Source: Dichetophora obliterata
Lineage: Eukaryota > Arthropoda > Insecta > Diptera > Sciomyzidae
Assembly: GCA_963920525.1 (NCBI GenBank)
Contig: OY986437.1
Span: forward strand, 34,735,563 to 34,799,562
Direction of reading: 5' to 3'
Length of the DNA: 64,000 bases
Position numbers and translations under genes: made by a program. Under the pieces are notes generated by a model, which was not told where the DNA came from, searched no databases, and was given only the letters and a program-made list of their open reading frames with translations. Positions within the stretch are counted from its first letter, which is position 1; each line of letters opens with the position of its first letter. Shown one piece after another: positions 47,445-58,620 of the stretch.

Positions 47445-48737
47445 TACGAGTAAAAATTAAAGTGCACATAACATTTCACACTTAGGCACTTTGTATATTT
47501 TCCAAGCTTGGACACACCCTGTTATTGTTGTTCTTCTAACCAAACAAGGCGTCAATGATAGAGTTCACAGAAATGTTGTTGTTATTGTCACTGCTAGAAT
47601 ATTGTTTTTATGCATGCTGCACAAAAACAAAAAGCACAAACAGCCGCACTTCAGTATCATGAATGAAATCCATGAAGACTTGTTAACAGCCGCCAAGACA
47701 AGCGTTCAAATACGAGCCTGGGCGATTACCACATGCTTTGGAAACAATTGCAACTGTTGCATTCGCAAAACTGCATTATTCATAAGCACGATTGTGTAAT
47801 ACAAATAACAACAACAACAACAACAACAGCATCGACGGCTAATCCAATAATAAAATCAAACAATAAAAAAATGCACAGCTTAGTTTAAGATGAAAATAAA
47901 TTTAGAACAATCCATTTAACAGCACATTTATTGATTATTTTTAAATTGTGAGCGGATCTAAGTTAAGCACTAAATAGCGGATTGATGGACAGTTAGAAAC
48001 AACAACGGTGGTGAGGTAGACCAACCGCAACGTTTCAGTCGTAAGCGTGGAGGCGGTGCAATGAAAGAAGTCGTTTTCGAGTTATTGTGGCTTTTGTGGT
48101 TTTAAGAGTGTATTCATCAATAAAGAGCAGCATATAAAAATTATAAATTAATTATATGAAAATCAGGACAATTCGAAGAAAGAGAAAGTAAATGCGTATG
48201 TGTGCCTAAGTGCCTATGCAGCTTTGCTACAAACGACAGTTTAGATAGCGAAGTTAGAAATTAAACTTAAATGATATTTAATACAAAATACAGATGATAA
48301 ATTTTTTTTAAAGAATTACAACTAAAGAGTTTATTCAACATATTTAAACTATGAGAAAAATGTGAAAATTTTAAAGTAGGTGCTCGAAAAGTGTGCAACT
48401 TTGAAAAAAGTTTTACTTAAGCAGCAACATGTTGCAAAATAAGTTTTTGTGAAAAGCTTAAGCCCACATTAAATCCTGATTAATACATATAAACAGCTTG
48501 TTTTCAATCCTCAGGCTATAGATATCAAATCATAACAAATACATCCGTTCAATATCTTTAAAAGTTATAAAAATAAAACAAAATGAAACTGTCGACTGAG
48601 TAATGCTTTCCGTTAATCTCTCACTATTGTTGCCACTATTCACAACAACAATCACAAAATGTATTGGTGAATATTTAAGCTTGAAGCCATATAAATCAAT
48701 GTTTAAAGCGTTTAACATGCAATAGACAAAACTGTAG

Positions 48738-48766
48738 CAAGTTTGTGTCTTAAGTCTTTTGTTTTT
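48738..48766 (+). repeat. CTTAAGTCTTTTGTTT motif, copy at 48.7 kb
   Basis: Reads CAAGTTTGTGTCTTAAGTC then TTTTGTTTTT: the closest copy to the consensus. Confidence 0.75.
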
Positions 48767-49613
48767 AAAGAAATGCTTTGATTAGCATTTTTGTTGAATA
48801 AAAATGTTGACTAATGTCACATGACAAATAAGTAAATTTATTATTTGTGCTTCGCAATCGATTTACAAAAATAAATTCGCACAATTTCTACATAGCCAAA
48901 AAAAATTTTAACTGTTAGTTCTTCAAAACATAGTGCTTGCAAGCTACACAATTTTTGCCGGTAATTTTGAAGTCTTTTTCATGCGGTTTTAATAAAATTA
49001 AGCAAACTTGTATGTCTAAAATAAATTTTCCCTTATAAATGTGCATAAAGTGCGCCTTAATTTATCTCAAAACACTAAAAGCAAATTGTTCGCATGCTGT
49101 TTGCAATAGAATCTAACCACTTTAACCACGGCAACGGCGGCAAATCAACAATACATTAAATGAGAGTGGTTAAAATAAGCATGCACTAGTTTTAAGGAAT
49201 TTTAATGACTTCATACAAAGTTCTTCGACAATATATCAAATTACAAGCCACATCTGTCTCTCAGTGTCAGCATATGTAACGCCCAAAATTTTTTTTCATT
49301 TTTTTTCAAGCAATCATAATTGCAAAAGCCATTAAAAATGTTCTGTTAAAAGTATACACAAGTGTACGTTAAGAAAAACTATGCTATACGAAGCAATTTA
49401 TTAAAAATCATGGTCACGTTAAGCAAATATTTTTATAAACTTTTGTTTAATAGAAGTTTGCCACAACAAAAGCGATGATGTTGCATTTAATGAGCCTAGT
49501 CAAGAACAGCAAGCTCTTATTCCAAAATATTCTAGCTGTTTAATTTATATTCTAAATTTTTTTTTGCCCCTCATTTCATTCTGATTTTCATTTCTTATTC
49601 ATTTACGTCACAG

Positions 49614-49798
49614 GTGAACGTTATGACTTTATTATCACTGCCAATCAAGCCGTCGGCGCATATTGGATTCAATTAAGAGGCCTCGGTGAGTGCGGCATCC
49701 GTCGTGCACAACAATTGGCCATATTACGTTATGCACGCGGCCCCTATCAGCCGGCATCACCGCCACCGACTTACGATGTGGGCATTCCACAGGGTGTG
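49614..49798 (+). CDS. Lac2: Laccase 2 exon: cupredoxin domain 2
   Basis: This exon (185 nt) runs from CACAG|GTGAACG (phase 1, completing a Gly codon) to GGTGTG|GTAAGT (phase 0). It encodes ERYDFIITANQAVGAYWIQL, RGLGECGIRRAQQLAILRYA and a stretch ending DVGIPQGV, matching insect laccase 2 without a gap. It lies between the two largest introns in the window. Confidence 0.96.
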
Positions 49799-50096
49799 GT
49801 AAGTTTCAATTTGTTCATTATTTGTTTGTTGTTTTTTTTTTTGTCTTGGTTGCAGTTGCAGTTGCGCATGCCAAGCAATCGATTGCATGGCAATAAGAAT
49901 TTTTTCAAAATATTATTGGCAATTCTTAGAAGCGTTGTTGAAAGGCCGCGGCGTGCATAGAAAATATTTGCACAACCAAATATTTGTTGATCATTTCCAA
50001 CGTTAATATAAATTAGATAATAATATTGACAGCTTTTTAAAGCCTTTTTCTTATTTTTTATGTATTTCAAGGTGTTTATATTAACAGAGCTCTTTT

Positions 50097-50127
50097 AAGT
50101 TTGTGTCTTATGCCTTTTGTTTGTTTG
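50097..50127 (+). repeat. CTTAAGTCTTTTGTTT motif, copy at 50.1 kb
   Basis: Reads AAGTTTGTGTCTTATGCC then TTTTGTTTGTTTG, about 300 nt after a laccase donor; two positions of the core differ (ATGCC for AAGTC). Confidence 0.65.
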
Positions 50128-50369
50128 AAAGTTTGAATAGTTTCCACATTAAGGTCAATTTAAATATAAATTATCAGGCTTTCAAAATACAAATGCGAAA
50201 TTTGAATGTTCCCAAGCTTTGTTTTAAAAATTACATGAAATATCAAAGACCTGCGCCTGTAAAAAAACAAAAAGCTCTGCCAAAAAAAGACTACAAAAGT
50301 AACTTCAAAAAGCTTAAGAAGCACTGGAGAACTGCTGCAAAAATTTTACAAGCCGGGTGCAGTACAGAT

Positions 50370-51840
50370 TAAAAAACACTGCAATATCAAATACAAAAAA
50401 CGAAAAGTATGCAAGAAGCACTGGAATAACAATTCGACACTCAAAGAAAAAATCGCTCAGATATAAGAAACAATTGGTAAGCAATTTGTCATGATCTTAA
50501 AAAAGGCTTGAAAATGATATACAATTGATTGAAATTTTGTGAAGCTTTGAAAAATTCGCCTAAATATGGGAAATAATTTATTGACACTTTGTCTAGCTCT
50601 AAAAAATCTACTCCAAAAAATATGACATGTTTAAAGTACAGATTAAAAGCCACTGAATTATCAAATACAAAAAACAAAAACTTATGCAAGACGGATTGGA
50701 ATAACAAGTCTACACTCACAAAAAAATTGCTCAAATATAAAAAAAAATTAATAAACAGTTTGCAAACTCTGACAAATACGCCCAAATATGAGAAATAATT
50801 TTGTCATATGAGGCATTTTGTCTAGCTCTAAAAAATCTACTCTTAAAACAATGACATGTTAAAAGTATAGATTGAAAGGCACTAAATATCAAATACAACA
50901 AAAAAAAAGTATGCAAGAAACACTGGAATAATAAGTTGACTCTCACAAAAAAAATTGCTCAAATATAAGAAACAATTAATAAAAAGTTTGCAAACTCTGA
51001 CAAATACGCCCAAATATGAGAAACAATGGATTGGCATTTTGTCTAGCTCTAAAAACAATGACATGTTAAAAGTACTGATTGAATGGTACTAAAATATCAA
51101 ACACAACAAACAATAAAGTATGCAAGAAACACTAAAATAACAAGTTGACACGCAAATAAAAAGTCGCTCAAATATGAGAAACAATTGGCACACAGTTTGT
51201 CAAGCTCTAAAAAATACGCTCATATATGAGACACAATGGATTGACATTTTGTGTAGCTCTAAAAAATCTACTTTAAAAAAGATGACATGTTCAGACAACT
51301 TGTACAAGTACATATTGATTGACAAGTACAGATACAAGAAACAAAAAGTGTGGAAGACGTACTGGAATAACAATTCGACACGCGAAGAAAAAATCGCTCA
51401 ATTATGAGAAACAATTGATAACAGTTTGTCAAAATACGCTCAGATATGAAAAACAATTTATTGACACTTTGTAAAGCTCTGGAAAAATCTACTTTAAGCA
51501 ATACGACATATTTAAAGTACAGATTGAAAGTCACTGCAATACCAAATAAACAGTTTTTCAAGCTCTGAAAAATACGCTCAAATATGAGAAACAATTGATT
51601 GACATTTAGGCTAGCTCTAAGAAATTTACTTAAAAAGATATGGCATGTTTAAAGCACAGATTAAAAAGCACTGAAATATTAAATAGAACAAACAAAAAGT
51701 ATGCAAAATGCACTGGAATAACAATTCGACACGCAAAGATAAAATCGCTAAAATATAAGAAACAATTCATAAACAGTTTGTCAAGCTCTGAAACATCTTC
51801 TTTAAAGTATATAATCTGTTTAAACTAAACATTTGGTAAG
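50370..51840 (+). repeat. Degenerate tandem array, period about 220 bp
   Basis: The block TTTTGTCTAGCTCTAAAAAA with TCTACT and GACATGTT after it occurs near 50587, 50817, 51039, 51249, 51469, 51605 and 51780 with variable spacing. Units also share CACTGGAATAACAA and CTCAAATATGAGAAACAATT. Divergence suggests an old array; more decayed units may extend beyond 51840. Open frames here (for example 50489-50785, minus) are by-products of the repeat. Confidence 0.8.
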
Positions 51841-53043
51841 CACTTGTTTTATACCAACCGTTAGAGAATCACTTAAAAATGTTTTACGGCAATTTTTGAA
51901 TCGCATTCGCAGGTACATGAGAACGATTGACACACTCTAAAAATGTTATTTATAAATATATAAGAAGGTATTTTCTAAAAGTTTGAAATGTACTAAAATA
52001 TGTTATGAAAACATTGTAAAGGTCACTGTAAAATATACAACGAAAAGTTTGAGAGATATTAGACTGTCTTAAATGTATAAATGACATTAAAAAGAAAATT
52101 AAAATTCTGCTCGATTTTTAAAGTTATAGTTTGACAGGCTCTGAATATAAAGTAAGTTTGAGTTTCACTGAGCTTACTTTCATATGAAACTTAAGAATAC
52201 AATAAAAAAATGCTACAAAAGGAATAAAGTTTAACGATCACCGAAAAATCAACATTTCTACGGTACAGTAAAAATGACAAAAAATGCCTTATAGTTTTGA
52301 AAAATTACTTTACAGAAATGTATAATGTTTAAGAAGATGGTGTTTAGAGTATACGCCCAAAACCTAAAAGTTGTCTGATTAATTTCAAATTAAGCTCGAG
52401 AATGCTCAAAAAGATGGCGTACTCAGTTTTTCGTAGTGCGTCAAAATACGAGCTGAAAATCATTACATAAAGATTCCAATTCTAAGTGAACTCAAGACAA
52501 ATACTAAATAATAAAGTATACAATAAAATCTAAAATTTTTACTGTAAAATTATATACATAATATAACTCTGAACTAAACGTTTCATCACAAACACTAAAA
52601 AATCAACTCGTATAAGATTAAAGATCACTTTATAATTTGACATGCACTAGAACTTAGTTATTAAAAAAGTTATATATGTTGATATCATAGTTAGACAAAC
52701 ATGTGTAATGAACTTACATATTTATTTGATATAATTTTTTTAAATGAAAAAGTAAACTTTGACAAAAAATGTAAAAGTTTAACAAGCACTCAAACCATAT
52801 CTTTATAAAAGTTGGGGAAGCCTTCTGAGAAACAAAGTGTTTATTACAGTTTGAAAGCCACATCAAAGATTTCTTAAATGCTTAACTGTTCTGTCAAGCA
52901 TTCAAGTTCTAAACATCAAATACCTTTCAACAATATTCTAAGAGAAAGCTATGTTGAGATTTTTCTTTCAAATTGTTCATTTTTTTATTTAAAAAGTAAC
53001 TTGTAAAAAGCGCTGAGTTTTGCCTCTAAAATCTAACGGTAAG

Positions 53044-53618
53044 TATTTATTTGCTATGAAATTTACTGTTGATGTTAAATGTTGATATTTAACTTGTACA
53101 TATGTAAAAATTTTATATCACATATTTATTATTCAAATGACTTTTATTATATTTGCACCTATTTCTGTATATTATTATTATTCAAATTATTTTTTAATAA
53201 AATTTGTATAAAACATTTTACTTTAATCAAAATTTAAACTTTTCTCTTTTTCGCTTTAAACATATCCACAACCAAACAAACCCAACAAAAACAAAAACCC
53301 AACAACCAATCCTGCAAACGACACCAATAAAAATTTTGTAAAAAACAAAAATTTTCGTTACAATACCAAACCAACCACCAACCGTACCAAACCACCAAAC
53401 AAAACTGGCCTAATACTAAATTTTAAATTCAAAAACTGAATTTTAAATCAAAAAACAAACCAACACACTTTTATAACTGTGTTTACAAATGTATATAAAA
53501 TATTACACATTACATTTTATATAAATATTCCCAAAATGGTAAAAACAAACAACAAACCAATTGGTTGCAATTCTTGAATAAAATTTGAAAAAAAAACAAA
53601 CAAAATCATGAAAACAAG
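53044..53618 (+). promoter_or_regulatory. AG exclusion zone and putative distant branch point
   Basis: No AG dinucleotide occurs from 53044 to 53616; the first is the splice acceptor at 53617-53618. CTAAT (53410-53414) and TACTAAA (53414-53420), both close to branch-point consensus, lie about 200 nt upstream of the acceptor; a strong pyrimidine tract (TTTTCTCTTTTTCGCTTT) lies at about 53239-53256. Known exons with distant branch points show just such zones, because the first AG after the branch point is used. The branch point itself is inferred. Confidence 0.55.
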
Positions 53619-53814
53619 GTCATGAATCCTTTGGATGCTCAGTGTAATCGTCAACGTAACGATGCCATCTGTGTCAGCCAATTGAAGAGCGCACAGGAGA
53701 TCGATCGTGGCATTTTGGCCGAGAAACCCGATGTGAAAATCTTCTTGCCATTCCGTTTCTATCTGTATCGTCCCGATGAACTGTTCCAGCCCAACACATA
53801 CAATCGTTACTTGG
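53619..53814 (+). CDS. Lac2: Laccase 2 exon: domain 2-3 linker
   Basis: This exon (196 nt) is phase 0 at its start (AACAAG|GTCATG) and phase 1 at its end (TTGG|GTAGGT). It encodes VMNPLDAQCNRQRNDAICVS, then SAQEIDRGILAEKPDVKIFL and PFRFYLYRPDELFQPNTYNRYL, matching laccase 2. The acceptor is unusual: purine-rich sequence precedes it. The ATG at 53622 is internal, not a start. Confidence 0.95.
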
Positions 53815-53870
53815 GTAGGTAGTCGGCAAACCTTAAACAAAAAATTATTAACTTAAACTCGCTTTTATAG

Positions 53871-54083
53871 TTGCGCCCAGTGGGGATCATGTAATTTCAC
53901 TGATTGATGAGATATCTTATTTGTCTGCGCCTGCGCCGCTTACTTCACAGTATAACGAAATAAATCCGGAGCAATTCTGTAACGGCGACAATCGTCCAGC
54001 GGATTGTGGTCCAAATTGCATGTGCACGCATAAGATTGACATTCCATTGAATGCGGTTGTCGAAGTGGTTCTGGTCGATGAAG
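53871..54083 (+). CDS. Lac2: Laccase 2 exon: start of cupredoxin domain 3
   Basis: This exon (213 nt) follows a 56-nt intron (GTAGGT to TTTTATAG) and ends GAAG|GTAAGT in phase 1. It encodes VAPSGDHVISLIDEISYLSA, PAPLTSQYNEINPEQFCNGD and NRPADCGPNCMCTHKIDIPL, ending VVEVVLVDE. In related proteins the next exon carries HPFHLHG and the His-Cys-His motif for the type 1 copper; neither is seen in the remaining 9.9 kb. Laccase 2 of several insects has alternative 3' exon sets, so this donor may be a branching point. Confidence 0.95.
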
Positions 54084-55010
54084 GTAAGTTCGACTAAATT
54101 TTCTTCTTTTTTTGTTGTTGTTGTTTCTGTTTTATGCTCAAAACTGAGCCGACGAATTAAGCTATCGAGACATAAATTGCTTTTATTCACTTTAGGCTAG
54201 ATTAAGTCATTGAGCTTAAGTACAAGTTTTATAGTCAAGCATTGTAATGTCTCTATTTGCTGTGAGCGCAAATAGCAATTGGATGAAAGACCTTCACTTT
54301 ATCATTATTTTCTACAGCCTGGTTGGGCACTGAAAAAAAAGAAATCCACCTAGTGTTAAGTGGAGTTGCTGTTAGAAATTAACCGGATATTAGTAATCTC
54401 GGTAAATAGTGGAATTAAATAAGTTGAAAACCTTCATTAGTTACCTTTTTTTAAATCAATGTGGTTTAAGTTATTTTTTGGTTTGCGGTTAATTGTTTTT
54501 TTGGTGGTCTATTCATAATTTGTTGGTTGCTTTATTGATTTATACAATACTTGTTTTTGAACAATTTAACGATGTAGTTTGGTGTGTTAGATTTAAGACA
54601 GGGTTGCATCGGCAGAAAATAAAAAAGTACTCTCAAAATAATAAAATATATATGAGAAATAAAAAAGGTCGAAACAGATAATGAAAATGCGGGGATTTTC
54701 TAAACAAAGATACAAGTTTGGCAAGCAAAAAAAAAGGTCACTACGAAATATATAAAACATACATGTGTAGTACGACAAAATATCCTTCTTGTAATTCCCT
54801 ATTTTTCCTTCCCTTATAACATTCATCCTCACTCAACGTAGAACAGAACATACCTATAAAAATTCATATCAATATCAAATTTTTTATCGTGATTTTATTC
54901 CATCCGTTAAGCTTTGCTATTAGTTTCGCTAACTTTTTAAACTTTTTATGTAAAGATTTTTATTTGTGCTAATTTATATTTTATATTAAAATGACAGTTT
55001 ATATATTTAT
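54084..55010 (+). other. Intron DNA downstream of the last recognised laccase exon
   Basis: A/T-rich, with a GTTGTTGTT stretch near 54113. No coding signal for the HPFHLHG exon was found. Short frames are composition-driven. Confidence 0.5.
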
Positions 55011-55011
55011 A

Positions 55012-56960
55012 ACTAGCTGAAACCCGGCGCGTTGCTGCCACGCCCCCTTTGCCAAACTTCCATAAAATGTTATCAGTGAACCTACATGTGTAAATTGAGT
55101 ACTGAATTGAATACTGAATTCCGAGGCTGTGCGACCTATAACTCCAAAGCAATTCGATATCGCAAAATTGGGCTGTAAGGAAGGTGTCACTTACTTTTTT
55201 ACAACGCACATAAAATTTGATCAGTGAAACGGCACTTGTAAATTGCGGTTGAATGCCGGATTCCGAGGCTGTACGATCTATACTTCCAAAGCTATTCGAT
55301 CTCGCAAATTTGGGAGGTACCACGCCCCCTTGTTTAACGGCCATAAAATTCGATCATTGAAACGGCATGTGTAAATCGTGATCGAATAATAGATTCTTAG
55401 GCTGTGCGGCCTATAACTCCAAAGCTATTCGATGTCGCAAATCGCAAATTTGGGTTGTATGGGAGGTGCTACCTCCACTCAAAACTCAAAAGCTATTCGA
55501 TATCTCAGATTGGGTTGTATGGGAGGTGCCACGACCCCTTGTCCAACGCTGTCCGTACTACGATTTAAACCTGCGCATGAATGCGAACAACCAATTTGGA
55601 AAGTTTCATGGCGATCGGATGAACGGTGTAGAAATGTATTAAGGACACACAAACAAACAAACCAACAAACGTACATTCATTTTTATATATATAGATAGTA
55701 TTCCCCGGCAGACGTTGTTCTGTCACAGCCTGCTTTATTGCCATATATGAAAATGTCAAGAAATGCCAAGGGGTGTGGCAAAATTATTTCCCTTAAACCA
55801 TCTCGTACTCGAAACAAATCGACTGCCAAAACTACAGCTCAATTTAGCTTAAGCCTGGCGCACTTTGCTTCACTCCACTCTGACCCCCCGAAAAGTGAGT
55901 TTAACTAAAGTGGGACAGGCCTATTTGTAGTGCACTTGCCGAGAGTAACCATACGAACTAAATTACAAAATGTTTGTCTAATATGACCCAAACCGTTGAA
56001 ATAAAACATTTTCATTGGTTTGTGGGCGGTAAAAGGGGGCGTGGAAACCAATTTTTAGGCACAGCTGCTGACAGAAACCATGCAAATGAAGCCAAAATTT
56101 TAGCTCAATCGACCCAGTAGTCAATTTTACTAATTTCTCAAAAAGTGGGTGTGGCTATATAGCGATAACGTCCTTTTTAAGTACAGTTGCCGAAAGTAAC
56201 CGTACAAAGTAAAGTATCAAATGTTAGTCTTATACGGCCAAAACTTCTTGAAATATGGCGGGAAATGGGCGGAAAAATTGGACGTGGAGACCAATTTTTC
56301 GTACAGTTACTGACAATTACCACACAAACCAAATTACCAAATTTAAATCCTATACGGCCAAAACGTATTAAATAAAGCATTTTTGTTGGTTTGTGGGCGG
56401 TGAAAGAGGCGTGGACACACACTTTTAGTACAGTTACCGACAGTAACCATACAAACTAAATTGCCAAATTTAAGTCTTATACGACCAAAATCGTCAGAAA
56501 CAAAGCATTTTCATTGACTTGTGGGCGGTAAAAGGAGGCGTGGAAACGCCATTTTTAGTACAGTTGTCGACAGTAACCGTATTAACTAACTTACAAAATT
56601 TTAGCCTAATACGACCCAAGCTGACTGAAATATAACATTTTTATTGATATGGGGGCGGTAAAAAGGGGGTGTGGCAACTTTTTTTCTTTTAACTATCTCG
56701 TGCCTGAAACAAATCAACTGCCAAAATTTCAGGTCAATCGTTTAAGTAGTTTTGGAGTCTATAGGCATCACACACACAGACGTTTTGCTTTTTATGTGTA
56801 TAGATATTGATTTGTGGGCGGAAAAAGTGGGCGTTTATATATATTATTATAAAACATTTATATATAGTGACCGCCTCTTGGAGCACCTACACAGCAAGTT
56901 TCAATGTAAAAATGTGTAGAGCTCCGGAATTGTCACGGTTTCGAAAAAGTGGGCGTATAT
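55012..56960 (+). repeat. Composite of GGCTGTGCGACCTATAACTCC repeats and related elements
   Basis: From 55012 (AACTAGCTGAAACCCGGCG) to 55697 a unit of roughly 120-150 bp, with CCAAAGCTATTCGAT, GGGAGGTGCCACGCCCCC and CATAAAATTCGATCA, repeats about four times and ends in a CATTTTTATATATATAGATA tail. A second run starts at about 55705 (CCCCGGCAGACGTTGTTCTG) and repeats TGTGGGCGGTAAAAGG and TACAGTTRCCGACAGTAACC to about 56850. Such CCCGGC starts and TATATATAGATA tails mark widespread insect interspersed repeats, possibly RTE-related or Helitron-like; the class is unsettled. The run is interrupted by the Tc1 element at 56962. Confidence 0.6.
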
Positions 56961-58620
56961 ACACTGGTGGCCAAATCTAAAGCAACCAGAATAAAATATC
57001 GATATTAGACAAAAAAAAGTGGTATATATTACACAAAGACGGTAATTTTTAAAATTTTTATAAATGATATTTTATGTATTTCAAATTAATAAAAAAATAA
57101 AAATATTAATTCATTACAAAATTTTTTTACAAACGAAAAAACGAAATTGGCTCGATTTTTGGGTGGTCATAACTAAAGCAACTTTCACAGTCCAACTTAA
57201 AATTATACAATAATGTTAATAATCGATAGCATAACCCTTATTTTTGATAACTTCTGCACACCTACGAGGCATAGAATCTATAAGTCGTTCAATTTGATCC
57301 TTAGAAATATTGTTCCATGCATCCTGGATACGGCTGAAAATGTTGTGTTTATTAGTCTCAGAATCCCTTTTAATCTTGCGATCTACGATGCTCCACAAGT
57401 TCTCGATCGGGTTCAGATCAGGAGACTGAGCTGGCCATGCGAGAGTTTTTATGTTTGTGTCACTCAACCAATCTTTAACGAATTTCGACGTATGCTTCGG
57501 GTCGTTATCATGTTGGAAGACCCAAATAATAGGCATATTCTCTTCTGCATAAGGAAGCATTACAATTTCCAACACATTTTTGTAAACGAAACGATCCATT
57601 GGTGTTATTATTTGGTGAATTGGTCCAACTCCAGCATACGAAAAGCAGCCCCACACCATGGTAGAACCTCCACCATGTTTAACTGTCCCTTTGCAATACT
57701 GTGGTTTGATTCGTTCGTTTTTCGGTCTCCTTACTGTAAAATTTTTGTTATCTGAGCCCTTGATATTGAACTTTGACTCATCTGAGAACAAAATATTTCT
57801 CCACTGAGCAGCATCCCAACTGATATGTGCTCTCGCGAAAGCTAGCCTGGCCTTGCGATTTTTTTTTGAAATAAATGGCTTCTTTGATGGCTTTCGAGCA
57901 CGTAGACCAGCTTCCACCGCTCGTCTCCGTACAGATCTTGCGCTAATATCCAAAGATAACTGTCTCACCAATTCAGTTGAGGTTACAAAAAGCTTTTTTT
58001 TTATTTCTCGAACAATTCTTTTGTCAACGCGTTGTGTTGTTTTTCGTGGCCTCCCTCCAGCATGTATTGTCACTACAGAACCAGTTGCAAGAAATCTGCT
58101 AATTATTCGAGAAATCACTGATTTTTGTATTGAAAATTTCTGCGAAATATTTTTTTGGGATAAACCGTTTTTATAATCATTTATAATTTGTTCTTTAACC
58201 GTATTACAATACTTGTTTCTAGCCATTTTGAAATTTTTTTTTTTTAATTGTCTCTAACCCGAAAATATTCACGTGTTATGTCTTGAGAAATTCACAAAAA
58301 TAATTTTTAACAAACGAATTAAATGCACAAAGTATAACACAAAATAAATAACGGTACTCCAAATAAGAATTGTTGATAACATGGTTTGTACAGTCAAGTT
58401 GCTTTAGTTATGACCACCCAAAAATCGAGTCAATTTCGTTTTTTCGTTTGTAAAAAAATTTTGTAATGAATTAATATTTTTATTTTTTTATTAATTTGAA
58501 ATACATAACATATCATTTATAAAAATTTTAAAAATTACCTTCTTTGTGTAATATATACCAATTTTTTTTGTCTAATATCGATATTTTCTTCTGGTTGCTT
58601 TAGATATGGCCACCAGTGTA
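56960..58620 (-). mobile_element. Tc1 transposon with IR/DR ends and intact transposase
   Basis: The element spans 56962-58618 (1657 bp) between TA target dinucleotides. Its terminal inverted repeats (56962-57183 and 58396-58618) are about 222 bp and differ at six positions by eye (about 97 percent identity). Each repeat has CTAAAGCAAC both at its outer end and at its inner end, the IR/DR layout of transposase-binding sites. The minus strand codes for a full-length DD34E transposase. Everything points to a recent insertion into the surrounding repeat. Confidence 0.95.
57216..58226 (-). CDS. Tc1-family DD34E transposase, apparently intact
   Basis: The 336-codon frame is complete and of normal family length. 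The N-terminal half has a helix-turn-helix (about residues 15-50, ending SVISRIISRF), a GRPR-type AT-hook-like stretch (AGGRPRKTTQ) and a second HTH. The DDE catalytic domain shows FSDESKF (first Asp), QHDNDPKHTS (second Asp) and WPAQSPDLNPIENLW (Glu); 34 residues separate the second Asp from the Glu. It would cut and paste the element between TA sites in the nucleus. The start at 58226 (MARNKYCNTV) lies between the TIRs; no frameshift or stop is seen. Confidence 0.95.
   Translation of the reverse strand: MARNKYCNTVKEQIINDYKNGLSQKNISQKFSIQKSVISRIISRFLATGSVVTIHAGGRPRKTTQRVDKRIVREIKKKLFVTSTELVRQLSLDISARSVRRRAVEAGLRARKPSKKPFISKKNRKARLAFARAHISWDAAQWRNILFSDESKFNIKGSDNKNFTVRRPKNERIKPQYCKGTVKHGGGSTMVWGCFSYAGVGPIHQIITPMDRFVYKNVLEIVMLPYAEENMPIIWVFQHDNDPKHTSKFVKDWLSDTNIKTLAWPAQSPDLNPIENLWSIVDRKIKRDSETNKHNIFSRIQDAWNNISKDQIERLIDSMPRRCAEVIKNKGYAIDY

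Larger units (their letters stand above)
38907..49613 (+). other. Laccase intron of 10.7 kb, rich in MITEs
   Basis: The intron starts GTAAGT at 38907 and ends CGTCACAG at 49613, phase 1. It hosts a TA-flanked MITE (40218-40600), a 2.2-kb foldback with a nested TTAA element (41153-43336), a hairpin-rich element (about 43390-44065), two small MITEs (44944-45393 and 45476-45713), a GTTCGACC-family fragment (about 46430-46910), a SINE (47084-47431), an AAC microsatellite (about 47805-47828) and one CTTAAGTC-motif copy (48738). No exon was seen. Confidence 0.7.
49799..53618 (+). other. Laccase intron of 3.8 kb
   Basis: The intron starts GTAAGT at 49799 and ends at AACAAG (53613-53618). It contains one CTTAAGTC-motif copy (50097), a roughly 220-bp tandem array (50370-51840) and, at its 3' end, a 574-nt stretch without any AG (53044-53617). 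There is no pyrimidine tract next to the acceptor; the strongest one lies near 53238-53256. Confidence 0.8.

Noticed and set aside
50103..51828. Several Lys-rich or Phe-rich frames on both strands
   Set aside because: They lie in the tandem array of about 220-bp units; their similarity to each other comes from the repeat, not from protein selection.
53622..53822. Separate small gene starting at ATG 53622
   Set aside because: The sequence is an internal laccase exon that joins in frame to the exons on both sides.
57213..57755. 180-codon plus-strand frame
   Set aside because: It is antisense to the intact Tc1 transposase.
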